A DNA stretch of 22,497 nt from an uncultured Clostridia bacterium (GTDB taxonomy: Bacteria > Bacillota > Clostridia > TANB77 > CAG-508): contig CAKPPS010000023.1 in the NCBI GenBank assembly GCA_934177795.1, positions 1 to 22,497 on the forward strand, in the 5' to 3' direction. How positions within the stretch are numbered: the stretch's first letter is position 1; the number at the start of each line of letters is the position of its first letter. This document shows, in pieces, positions 1 through 6,442 of this stretch. The notes beneath the pieces were generated by a model. That model was not told the DNA's origin. It made no database searches and was given only the letters and a program-made list of their open reading frames with translations. The position numbers and the translations under genes are program-made.

Positions 1-1
1 T

Positions 2-76
2 TGGGCTGTAGCCAAGCGGTAAGGCACCAGACTTTGACTCTGGCATGCGCTAGTTCGAATCTAGCCAGCCCAGCCA
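2..76 (+). tRNA. tRNA-Gln (anticodon UUG)
   Basis: This is a complete cloverleaf. The seven-base acceptor stem (2-8 with 66-72) is perfectly paired. The D arm is GCC/GGC, the anticodon stem CCAGA/TCTGG encloses the loop CTTTGAC with anticodon TTG, and the T arm GCTAG/CTAGC carries TTCGAAT. The CCA end is genome-encoded at 74-76. The UUG anticodon reads CAA and CAG glutamine codons. Its promoter would lie outside the window, and no convincing terminator follows; there is only a weak AT stem and a T-run near 113-120. It borders an island-like region, but the repeats there do not copy the tRNA 3' end, so it is not shown to be an integration site. Confidence 0.97.
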
Positions 77-211
77 AAATAAACTTTTGCGTCATTTATT
101 CAGACTGTAAGAGTTTTTTTTATATAAGAGTACTAGAAAATAGTAATTTTAAAAGTAAAAATCTATGAATAAATAAAATTATGTGAAAAAAGCTGATGAA
201 ATTACCCTGGG

Positions 212-405
212 TGTTATAATATATTAGTTGACAATATTAAAGTAAAATAAAAATAGGAAATAGAGAAACCACAAACGTGGTTTGCCAGATAGTGTTGACA
301 CATCTAACCGTCAAGTTTACAGATGTGTCTTTTTTTGGTTATATTTGCATATAATGTTATTTTATCATCTATAATATCCATATTCCTTTTCTTATTTGTC
401 TCTAG
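212..405. repeat. 194-bp direct repeat, copy 1 (structured)
   Basis: This block recurs at 3561-3754. Outside a short indel zone around 241-262 the two copies are almost identical; the one clear substitution is T329 here against C3678 in the other copy. It contains TATAAT (215-220), TTGACA (228-233), a perfect 7-bp hairpin with loop AAAC (266-283) and a terminator-like hairpin (297-336). A further 69 bp of AT-rich sequence ends in TCTCTAG. Recombination between the copies would remove 3349 bp. I do not recognise it as a named riboswitch or insertion sequence. It could be a small-RNA gene, a leader, or the conserved end of a non-autonomous element. Confidence 0.93.
297..336 (+). terminator. intrinsic terminator-like hairpin inside repeat copy 1
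   Basis: A 9-bp perfect stem, GACACATCT (297-305) with AGATGTGTC (321-329), is followed at once by seven T (330-336). The 15-base loop contains GTCAA (310-314), which could pair instead with TTGAC (295-299). That alternative pairing would disrupt the terminator stem, as in an attenuator. The upstream hairpin at 266-283 would precede it in the same transcript. No reading frame lies immediately in front, so it would end a short non-coding RNA or a leader. Confidence 0.7.
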
Positions 406-781
406 TTGTTAATGATAATATAAGAATGTACAAAAAATGGAATTTAACAATGTACAAAAATGTACAATTTTTATTGTGTATCTTATTTTTTATTAATTTA
501 TTTTACACTAACTGAGAATTTTATGGATTACTTATATTACTGAAACGAGAAGTATTATAGCAGTGATTTTGCAGATGGAAGTGAGTTATTTTATTTATAA
601 AATGGACGAAAGAAAACGAATTTACTCTGCGAATGTGGTCAAAAGCCTTGATAAAAAATTAAAAATTGATATAATAATAACGATAAAAAGAGAAGTTAAT
701 TTGTATGAATTTGATATAATTATTTAAAAGAATTTAAGAGAATGGCTGAAAGTAACTAGTAATTTGTAAAGGATGGTATTA
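406..781. other. intergenic stretch without a supported gene
   Basis: No RNA gene or insertion-sequence end is visible here. The longest plus-strand frame that stays open (512-727, with an ATG at 575 giving 50 residues) has no Shine-Dalgarno sequence and no recognisable family. Several copies of TGTACAAAAA/TGTACAATTT lie near 426-472. They are short and could be chance in AT-rich DNA. Confidence 0.5.
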
Positions 782-1354
782 ATGATTAAAAATATTATAT
801 TAGATGTTGGAGGAATACTTTTTGATGATAGTAAAAATAATATTGAAAAAATATTAGGCAAAGATTGTGGTTATATCTATAAGATTGCCTATGGAAAAGG
901 GTTTAAAAAGTGCTTGTTAGGAGAAATCAGTGTTGAAGAACATATAAATAGTTTACAAAATGAAAAGGAATTTTATAATATTAAATATATTTTAGAAAAA
1001 GATAATTTAAAAAAATCATATCCATTAATAGAGAATAATTTTGAATTCATAGAAAGATTAAAAGAGGATGGGTATAAATTATTTTTATTAACTAATATAA
1101 CAGAAGATAGCTATAATTATATAAATAGTATTATTAATATAAATGATGTATTTGATGGAGGGATATATTCTTATCAAGAACATTTAATTAAGCCAGGTTA
1201 TGAAATTTATAATTTACTAATTAATAGATTTAGTTTAAATAAAGAAGAAACATTATTTTTTGATGATAAAGAAAAGAATGTCATTGCAGCAAATGAATTA
1301 GGGATAAAGTCATTTATATTTACTTCTACTATAGATATAAAAAATAATTTATAA
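782..1354 (+). CDS. HAD-superfamily hydrolase, subfamily IA-like
   Basis: This is probably a cytoplasmic phosphatase or related hydrolase of about 190 residues; the substrate is unknown. Motif I is DVGGILFDD near the N-terminus, so the second Asp of the usual DxD is a Gly, as in the YihX-like HAD-IA branch. Motif II is LLTN, a lysine sits in the motif-III segment LIKPGYEIY, and motif IV is FFDDKEKNV. The start at 782 is preferred over an in-frame ATG at 773, because AAGGA at 769-773 sits eight bases before 782 but directly abuts 773. The gene stands alone between repeat copy 1 and a convergent minus-strand gene, within an island-like stretch. The missing acidic residue in motif I leaves catalysis uncertain. 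Confidence 0.8.
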   Translation: MIKNIILDVGGILFDDSKNNIEKILGKDCGYIYKIAYGKGFKKCLLGEISVEEHINSLQNEKEFYNIKYILEKDNLKKSYPLIENNFEFIERLKEDGYKLFLLTNITEDSYNYINSIININDVFDGGIYSYQEHLIKPGYEIYNLLINRFSLNKEETLFFDDKEKNVIAANELGIKSFIFTSTIDIKNNL

Positions 1355-1498
1355 TTACAACTTAGAATTTTACGTAAAGCTATAGAACAAATACTAAGTT
1401 TGTGTAGTGTTATTTTCTTTATTGTAGAAGTAAAGTTTCTAGTTGTTTAGAAAGTATAAATACATGAAATCATATATAAAAAATAGTTTTATTCAAGC

Positions 1499-1530
1499 AA
1501 AAAAGGTGAACAAAATTGTTGTTCACCTTT
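1499..1530 (-). terminator. intrinsic terminator of the secreted-protein gene
   Basis: A perfect 10-bp stem, AAAGGTGAAC (1502-1511) with GTTCACCTTT (1521-1530), has a nine-base loop. Read on the minus strand it is followed by a T-run (1504-1499), so it fits termination of the gene ending at 1567. On the plus strand it lacks a T-tail and would serve the HAD gene poorly. Confidence 0.8.
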
Positions 1531-1566
1531 GCTTCCAGAGATTTTATTTTTTTACTTTATATTACT

Positions 1567-2613
1567 TTAATATGTGATGCCTGTTTCTTTAAGCATCTTG
1601 TCAATATTATCTTCAGTAGTATCTTTATAGTTTGCCATTATGCTGCAATCAGGTATTCCCTTATAGGGACCATAAAAATCACCTGACCATTCAGCTTTCC
1701 ATGGTAAATCATCCATTTTAAAATGAATTTTACCATCGGAACCTATGAGTTTTGAATCTTCATAGTATAGCATATAACCATTAGAGAGGTTAATTTGATC
1801 GATGTTTTTAAACAAGCTGTTGAATAACGTTCTTTTATGTGTTGTAGTAGAAGAAACGGAATCTTCTACTATAATTCTATAATCAGTTATTCCTTCTTTT
1901 GACGAGAGGTCAATTTGTCCTACGGTGTTATTCTCTAAAACAAATTGAAAAGTAGATTCAACATCTGAATTTATATGGAGAACGCCCGCTTCCTTAAATG
2001 AAAAAGGAAAAACCTTTTTATCAATTAAGCGTCCCTTATAATAAATCCCGACAATATTGTCTTGAAAAAAAACTGTTTGTCCTGGGATAAAAAACCCTAC
2101 AGACTTATCATCAATTTTAACAACTTCGTCATACTCATCATATTCTGAGTCGAATTTCTTTTGTGTATCAGCTTTTTTGTATGTTTTGGTATATTTCTTG
2201 TAGCCTAGTGATTGATTACTTTTTTTATATGATGCAGCTAGATAATCAAATTTTGATATGTTTCGACTGTCATCAATGAACCATAATGCCTTATCTGTTA
2301 GCACAAAGTCTGTTCCTGGAATAAAAAAATCTCCGGAATATCCATTTTGGGAAACAGAAATAAATGAGTTAAACCGTTCAAAACGGAAATTTAAATAGTG
2401 ATAAATACAATAAGATTCGGTTTTGTTGTATGGTAAATTTTCTCCAAAATTCAAATAATTTTTGGAGGTGACACCATTAGCAATTTCAATATTTGAATTT
2501 GTCAAAACATCTCCAGAATCTTTTGAAGAGTTTTTTGCATATACTTCAAAATTTGAAACTATTGTAAAAACTACTAATAATAAAACAATGGCTGTAGTTA
2601 ATTTTTTCTTCAT
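1567..2613 (-). CDS. secreted protein of unknown family, internal beta-like repeat
   Basis: The product is 348 residues. It has a clear signal peptide: a Lys-rich start, a hydrophobic run about residues 9-22, and a likely cleavage after VYA near residue 26. No lipobox or cell-wall sorting motif is present, so it is probably released or loosely attached. Two segments resemble each other, GDFFIPGTDFVLTDK (about 94-108) and VGFFIPGQTVFFQDN (about 172-186), suggesting a duplicated beta-hairpin. The start is supported by AAAGGAGAA eight bases upstream. I do not recognise the family. Its base composition looks visibly richer in GC than the flanking genes (about 35% in a 60-base sample against under 20% in some dxs stretches). 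This and its position beside a transposase remnant suggest acquisition by transfer. Confidence 0.8.
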   Translation of the reverse strand: MKKKLTTAIVLLLVVFTIVSNFEVYAKNSSKDSGDVLTNSNIEIANGVTSKNYLNFGENLPYNKTESYCIYHYLNFRFERFNSFISVSQNGYSGDFFIPGTDFVLTDKALWFIDDSRNISKFDYLAASYKKSNQSLGYKKYTKTYKKADTQKKFDSEYDEYDEVVKIDDKSVGFFIPGQTVFFQDNIVGIYYKGRLIDKKVFPFSFKEAGVLHINSDVESTFQFVLENNTVGQIDLSSKEGITDYRIIVEDSVSSTTTHKRTLFNSLFKNIDQINLSNGYMLYYEDSKLIGSDGKIHFKMDDLPWKAEWSGDFYGPYKGIPDCSIMANYKDTTEDNIDKMLKETGITY

Positions 2614-3007
2614 CTTGTTATTCTCCTTTTTCTAACGTTTTATTATGTATATAAAATAATACTGTTTTGTTATTAATCTCTGGAATTAGAACTAACTAAG
2701 TTTTATACTTATTTTCCTTAGTATTTCTATTTGCAAAACAGCACCATTAATGGCAATTATATCATATTTACATAATCTAGTCAAATGCAATGAGTAATTT
2801 TAGGCAAAAAGTCTTTTAATTTCATATATTAAATAAAAAATAAGAACTTTATTAAATAGTGAAATCTTTCTCTTGAACTTTTTTTAGGACAATCAATCAG
2901 TAAAAAAGAGTAAAAATTTTTCGCAGTAAAAAATTAAGTAATAGTAATAAAAACATGAACGTATGTGATAAAATAAATAAAAAAATTATCGCAAAGGAGA
3001 TGTTTTT
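2614..3007. other. intergenic region with a probable insertion-sequence left end
   Basis: No intact gene is seen. The half nearest the secreted-protein gene holds its ribosome binding site and upstream region. The other half, from about 2860, contains a 25-bp sequence that recurs at 3758-3782, then AT-rich DNA leading to GCAAAGGAGA just before the decayed transposase. This half is probably the left end and promoter region of that insertion sequence. Confidence 0.5.
2873..2897. repeat. 25-bp dispersed repeat, copy 1 (possible IS end)
   Basis: TTGAACTTTTTTTA-GGACAATCAAT matches 3758-3782 at 24 of 25 positions. In both places a GTGATAAAAT or TATGATAAAAT motif follows some tens of bases downstream. 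It precedes the transposase remnant by about 110 bp, so it is plausibly part of that element's left end. No matching inverted copy was found to mark a right end. Confidence 0.6.
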
Positions 3008-3336
3008 TTGAACAGAAAAGAAAAAAAAATAAAAATAAAGAATTGAATATATTAAAAGATGTAATAACAATAATAAATCAATATTTCCAAGAACTAATAG
3101 AAAAATTTGAAGGATTGACAGATATAAGGAAGCAATCCTATGTAAAATACAAAATGAAAGTAATATTCATGGTAAGATTGTTAGCGTTGATGTGTGAAAT
3201 AAAAACAATGCATGAGATGACGAGAGAGTTCAATACACAAGAAGCTATAGAGATAAGCCAAATTCTCACAAAGGAGCTTGTCTCAACAATCACAAATCTA
3301 AAAGTACTTAAAAAAGTACAATTAAGATTTGATTGA
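3008..3336 (+). pseudogene. decayed DDE-type transposase, N-terminal fragment
   Basis: A good ribosome binding site (AAGGAGA, 2994-3000) precedes TTG at 3008, but that frame stops after 12 codons at 3044-3046. The main open frame (3043-3336) is in a different phase, so a frameshift has occurred in the A-run around 3021-3029. The 97 residues (for example SYVKYKMKVIFMVRLLALM and MTREFNTQEAIEISQIL) resemble the N-terminal helical part of clostridial IS4-like DDE transposases, which normally exceed 350 residues. No catalytic DDE region is present. Past the stop at 3336 a second frame near 3443-3520 (VDNKSEKNVKKEQLC) may be another scrap of the same gene. It is an inactive insertion-sequence relic. 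The family assignment comes from recall, not a search. Confidence 0.65.
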
Positions 3337-3560
3337 ATTGTACAACAAATTCATAAAAAGGTAAATAGAAAAGTGTAAAAAAATGAAAAAGTTTATTTAC
3401 ATAAAGTAAGAAAATTACACTTTTTAATAAAAGCACATTATACCTGTGGATAACAAGTCAGAAAAAAACGTAAAAAAAGAACAACTATGTATATTGCCCA
3501 ATATTACTACATAAAAAAGCAATGAAAGAGTCTTTAAAGAAATTTACTTTTTTATGCTGG
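3337..3560. other. insertion-sequence debris
   Basis: This stretch contains no intact gene. It holds a 10-bp inverted repeat, AAAAGTGTAA (3369-3378) with TTACACTTTT (3415-3424), which could act as a weak plus-strand terminator. It also has a short frame, about 3443-3520, that may derive from the interior of the transposase. It ends where repeat copy 2 begins. Confidence 0.4.
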
Positions 3561-3754
3561 TGTTATAATATATTAGTTGACAATATTAAATTACGTAGTA
3601 AAATAAAAATAGAGAAACCACAAACGTGGTTTGCCAGATAGTGTTGACACATCTAACCGTCAAGTTTACAGATGTGCCTTTTTTTGGTTATATTTGCATA
3701 TAATGTTATTTTATCATCTATAATATCCATATTCCTTTTCTTATTTGTCTCTAG
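3561..3754. repeat. 194-bp direct repeat, copy 2 (structured)
   Basis: This is the second copy of the block at 212-405, in the same orientation. It contains TTGACA (3577-3582) with TAAAAT 16 bases later (3599-3604), which makes a credible promoter in this copy. Next come the perfect hairpin AAACCAC/GTGGTTT (3615-3632) and the terminator-like hairpin (3646-3685). The two copies end at the same point, and the sequence afterwards differs. Copy 2 is abutted after three bases by the 25-bp IS-end-like repeat at 3758. Confidence 0.93.
3646..3685 (+). terminator. terminator-like hairpin inside repeat copy 2
   Basis: The stem is GACACATCT (3646-3654) with AGATGTGCC (3670-3678), then seven T (3679-3685). 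One substitution relative to copy 1 (C at 3678 region instead of T) creates an A-C mismatch near the base, so termination should be weaker here. The alternative TTGAC/GTCAA pairing is kept. Confidence 0.6.
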
Positions 3755-3757
3755 CTT

Positions 3758-3782
3758 TTGAACTTTTTTTATGACAATCAAT
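3758..3782. repeat. 25-bp dispersed repeat, copy 2 (possible solo IS end)
   Basis: This matches 2873-2897 at 24 of 25 positions. No transposase follows it; instead the promoter of the DUF2207-like gene begins nine bases later. It may be the remnant end of a second or rearranged copy of the same insertion sequence. Confidence 0.55.
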
Positions 3783-3790
3783 TTAAATAG

Positions 3791-3819
3791 TTGTTAAAAA
3801 AATAAAGTTATGATAAAAT
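3791..3819 (+). promoter_or_regulatory. vegetative promoter for the DUF2207-like gene
   Basis: TTGTTA (3791-3796), a 17-base spacer and TAAAAT (3814-3819) lie about 105 bases before the GTG start at 3925. The promoter sits directly behind the IS-end-like repeat, so the insertion may have supplied or reshaped it. Confidence 0.55.
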
Positions 3820-3924
3820 CAGTATACAAATGCAGAAATATTTTGAAGTAAAAGTGTGATATGTATACTTGAAAATCTGATTAAAAAACTTGAAACAAAA
3901 GAAAAATAAAATAGGAGGTATAAA

Positions 3925-5154
3925 GTGAAACAAAAGGTAATATTAGTGATAAGTATAATTATTTTGATGATAAGTATAATGAACATATCAGAAAGAGTAT
4001 TGGCTTATAGTGTAGGTAATGGAAATCCAGAAGAAAATGTTATAGAAAAAAGTACAGACTTTGATTATATGATGTTTGTAGACATTGGAATTTGTATATT
4101 ATTTGTAATTATCGGGTACGGGATATGGAATAAATATGGTAAGGAGGATATGGTGGTAGAAAATATACAGTTTTATCCTCCAAACAATTTGAATAGTGCG
4201 GAGATTGGATATATATATAAAGGAGCCCCAGATAGAAATGACATTGTATCATTATTAATATATTTAGCTAATAAAGGATATTTGAAGATAGAAGAATATG
4301 AAGAAGAAAATATCAAAAAAAAGAAGATTTATAAAATAATAAAATTAAAAGAATATGATGGTGAAAATGAAAATGAAAAAATATTTTTTAATGAATTATT
4401 TAAATCTAGAGAAGAAGTAAAAAAAGAAGACTTGAACAATAAATTTTATACAACTATAGAAAAAATCATAAAAAATATTAATAAAAAACAAAATCAGGAG
4501 AAAATATTTGAAAAAACATCATTGGATAAAAGATGGATAATAGCTGGAATGGTTATGATAATGTTTATAATAATGGCAGGAAAAAATCTATTGAATATTG
4601 AGCTTATGGATATAACTGGTGTTGCAATGATGTTTTTAGTTTTGGAGCTAGTGATAGTATGTAGAAGACCAAGAATGAGAATAATAGTGACAACAGTTAT
4701 TACATATATAGTTGTGGCATTTTTATATAACTTACCTAATATTCTAACAAATGGAGCAGAAATAATTAAGTTCATATTAGAAAGTGTATGTATAGCTATA
4801 GAAATAATATGTTTAGGAATTATAAAAAAAAGAACTAAATATGGAATGGAACTGTTAGGAAAAATAAAAGGATTTAAAAAATTCTTGGAAACTGCAGAAA
4901 CGACAAAGCTAGAAGCTATAATTAAGAAAGAACCTAATTATTTTTATGATATACTTCCGTATGCTTATGTATTAGACGTATCTGAAGTATGGATGAAAAA
5001 ATTTGAAGATATTGTACTAGTAACTCCAAAATGGTATTCTTGTTATACAACATTTGATAATAGTGAATTCTATAGATTTATGAATAATACATTTAAATCA
5101 ATATGTATGTCAATGAACTCTCAGCCACAAGCTGATATATATTATTTGATGTAG
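3925..5154 (+). CDS. DUF2207-like membrane protein lacking the extracellular domain
   Basis: The product is 409 residues. It begins with a signal-like hydrophobic segment (about 5-27), a short outside loop of roughly 20 residues and a membrane segment (about 49-68). A cytoplasmic region with YPPNNLNSAEIGYI and a winged-helix-like stretch (LIYLANKGYLKIEEYEE) follows. Then come about four more membrane segments between residues 205 and 301. The C-terminal signature KGFKKFLETAE...EPNYFYDILPYAYVLDVSEVWMKKFE is characteristic of DUF2207 proteins. The family usually has a beta-rich extracellular domain of about 200 residues after the signal peptide and a Gly/Ser-rich tail. Both are absent here. The GTG start is fixed by AGGAGG at 3913-3918. 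Function in this family is unknown. Confidence 0.82.
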   Translation: MKQKVILVISIIILMISIMNISERVLAYSVGNGNPEENVIEKSTDFDYMMFVDIGICILFVIIGYGIWNKYGKEDMVVENIQFYPPNNLNSAEIGYIYKGAPDRNDIVSLLIYLANKGYLKIEEYEEENIKKKKIYKIIKLKEYDGENENEKIFFNELFKSREEVKKEDLNNKFYTTIEKIIKNINKKQNQEKIFEKTSLDKRWIIAGMVMIMFIIMAGKNLLNIELMDITGVAMMFLVLELVIVCRRPRMRIIVTTVITYIVVAFLYNLPNILTNGAEIIKFILESVCIAIEIICLGIIKKRTKYGMELLGKIKGFKKFLETAETTKLEAIIKKEPNYFYDILPYAYVLDVSEVWMKKFEDIVLVTPKWYSCYTTFDNSEFYRFMNNTFKSICMSMNSQPQADIYYLM

Positions 5155-5174
5155 TAATACATAAAGTAAAAATT

Positions 5175-5315
5175 TTAAAAAACAGCTAATGTAGCTAAAG
5201 TATCACCTAATTGAGTAAAAAAGGCAGCTAAGATTGCAAGTTCATCTTGAGTTTTATCTTTAGCGATTTCACAAGCTAAAATAGAAATAAAAGTAACAAA
5301 ATTACAAGAATTCAT
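5175..5315 (-). CDS. small DUF6774-like protein
   Basis: This is a 46-residue minus-strand gene. It starts MNSCNFVTFISILACEIAKD and ends with QLGDTLATLAVF before TAA. AGAGGTGATC lies just upstream of its ATG (5315) at normal distance. The Cys pair (residues 4 and 15), the amphipathic helix and the LAAFFTQLGDTLATLA ending match small clostridial proteins that I recall as DUF6774. No function is known for them. It converges on the DUF2207-like gene (20 bp between stops) and is divergent from the S66 peptidase gene, with 59 bp between the two starts. The family name is from memory; that the frame is coding is well supported by the ribosome binding site and composition. Confidence 0.78.
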   Translation of the reverse strand: MNSCNFVTFISILACEIAKDKTQDELAILAAFFTQLGDTLATLAVF

Positions 5316-5374
5316 AAAAGATCACCTCTTAATTAATATATTAAAATAAATAAAAAATGTTAAGGAGGACAGAA

Positions 5375-6415
5375 ATGAAATATCCTGAAAATTTAAAAAA
5401 AGGAGATATAATAGGGATTTGTGCACCATCTCAAGGAATAACAAAAGAAAAGGATATAAAGAGACTGGAAGAAGCAGAAAAGCAATTGAAAGAATTAGGA
5501 TATAATATAATAGAAACAGATAGTGTAAGAAAAAGTGAAAAAGGAAGAAGTGCTTCTGGAGAGCAAAGAGCTAGAGAATTTATGCAATTATGGAAAAATA
5601 AAGATGTTAAATTAATTATATTTGCCGCAGGAGGAGATTTTTTAGTTGATATGCTAGAGTATTTAGATTTTGATAAAATAAAAAAATCAAAACCTAAGTG
5701 GTTGCAAGGATATTCTGACATAACAAGTTTGAATTATATATTTAATACAGTATTAGAAATACCATCAATATATTGCCAAAATATTAAAGATTATGCAATG
5801 AGACCACTATATCCTAATTTAATAAATGCATTAAAAATAGCAAGTGGAGAAGAAGTAGAACAACATTCATTTGAAAAATATGAAAAAGTACTTAACTTTA
5901 GTGAGCAAGAATCAATACCAGACGAAGATAACAATAATTTAAGTTATAATTTAACTGAAAAAACAAAGTGGATAAACCTAAATAAAGAAAACGAAATAGT
6001 AATAAAAGGAAGAGCTGTAGGAGGATGTTTAGACTGTATAAAATTCTTTATAGGAACGAAATATGATAATGTAGAAAAATATATACAAAAATATAGTGAT
6101 GATGGTATAATATGGTTCTTAGAAGTTTTTGAAATGAGTACACCTACTTTATATTTAACATTATGGCAAATGAAGATGGCAGGATATTTTAAAAATTGCA
6201 AAGGTATAATATTTGGACGACCATTATTTATACGAAACGATTATGATATAGATTTCAATCAGACTGTAATAGATATATTAGGTGATTTAAATATACCTAT
6301 TATATGTGGTGCAGATATAGGACATGTATCCCCACAAGTAGCGATGGTAAATGGAGCAATTGTAGAAATCACTTCAAATAATGGAAAAGGAATTATAAAA
6401 ACATATTTGGAATAA
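5375..6415 (+). CDS. S66 family peptidase (LD-carboxypeptidase / MccF-like)
   Basis: The 346-residue cytoplasmic protein has the S66 pattern. LKKGDIIGICAPS lies at the N-terminus and IIFAAGGDFLVDMLEYLD at about 81-98. The nucleophile elbow GYSDITS has Ser114, FLEVFE has probable Glu250, and GADIGHVSPQ has His317, giving the Ser-Glu-His triad. Relatives either cut the L,D bond of recycled muropeptide tetrapeptides (LdcA) or release amino acids from microcin C-like compounds (MccF). The neighbouring glutamate racemase gene favours a cell-wall role, but sequence alone does not separate the two. ATG 5375 is chosen because AAGGAGG (5362-5368) is six bases before it; an upstream in-frame ATG at 5357 precedes that site. 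It is the first gene of an apparent three-gene operon. Confidence 0.9.
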   Translation: MKYPENLKKGDIIGICAPSQGITKEKDIKRLEEAEKQLKELGYNIIETDSVRKSEKGRSASGEQRAREFMQLWKNKDVKLIIFAAGGDFLVDMLEYLDFDKIKKSKPKWLQGYSDITSLNYIFNTVLEIPSIYCQNIKDYAMRPLYPNLINALKIASGEEVEQHSFEKYEKVLNFSEQESIPDEDNNNLSYNLTEKTKWINLNKENEIVIKGRAVGGCLDCIKFFIGTKYDNVEKYIQKYSDDGIIWFLEVFEMSTPTLYLTLWQMKMAGYFKNCKGIIFGRPLFIRNDYDIDFNQTVIDILGDLNIPIICGADIGHVSPQVAMVNGAIVEITSNNGKGIIKTYLE

Positions 6416-6442
6416 AATATTATATAGTAAAGGAGGAAAAAT

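Noticed and set aside
2..405. tRNA-Gln as attachment site of an integrated element
   Set aside because: The direct repeats share no sequence with the tRNA 3' end, and no integrase gene is seen in the window.
575..727. Plus-strand frame of 50 codons (open back to 512) between repeat copy 1 and the HAD gene
   Set aside because: There is no ribosome binding site before the ATG and no recognisable family, and the length is within chance for an AT-rich intergenic stretch. It might be the tail of a lost gene.
3821..3872. GTATAC pair (about 3822-3827 and 3866-3871) as an operator before the DUF2207-like gene
   Set aside because: Six-base palindromes at this spacing are common in AT-rich DNA, and the flanks are only loosely symmetric.
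4494..4775. Antisense frame of 93 codons within the DUF2207-like gene, and similar long antisense frames inside the S66, racemase, dxs and recN genes
   Set aside because: These lie opposite well-supported genes, have low-complexity hydrophobic translations typical of antisense reads of A-rich coding strands, and lack convincing ribosome binding sites.
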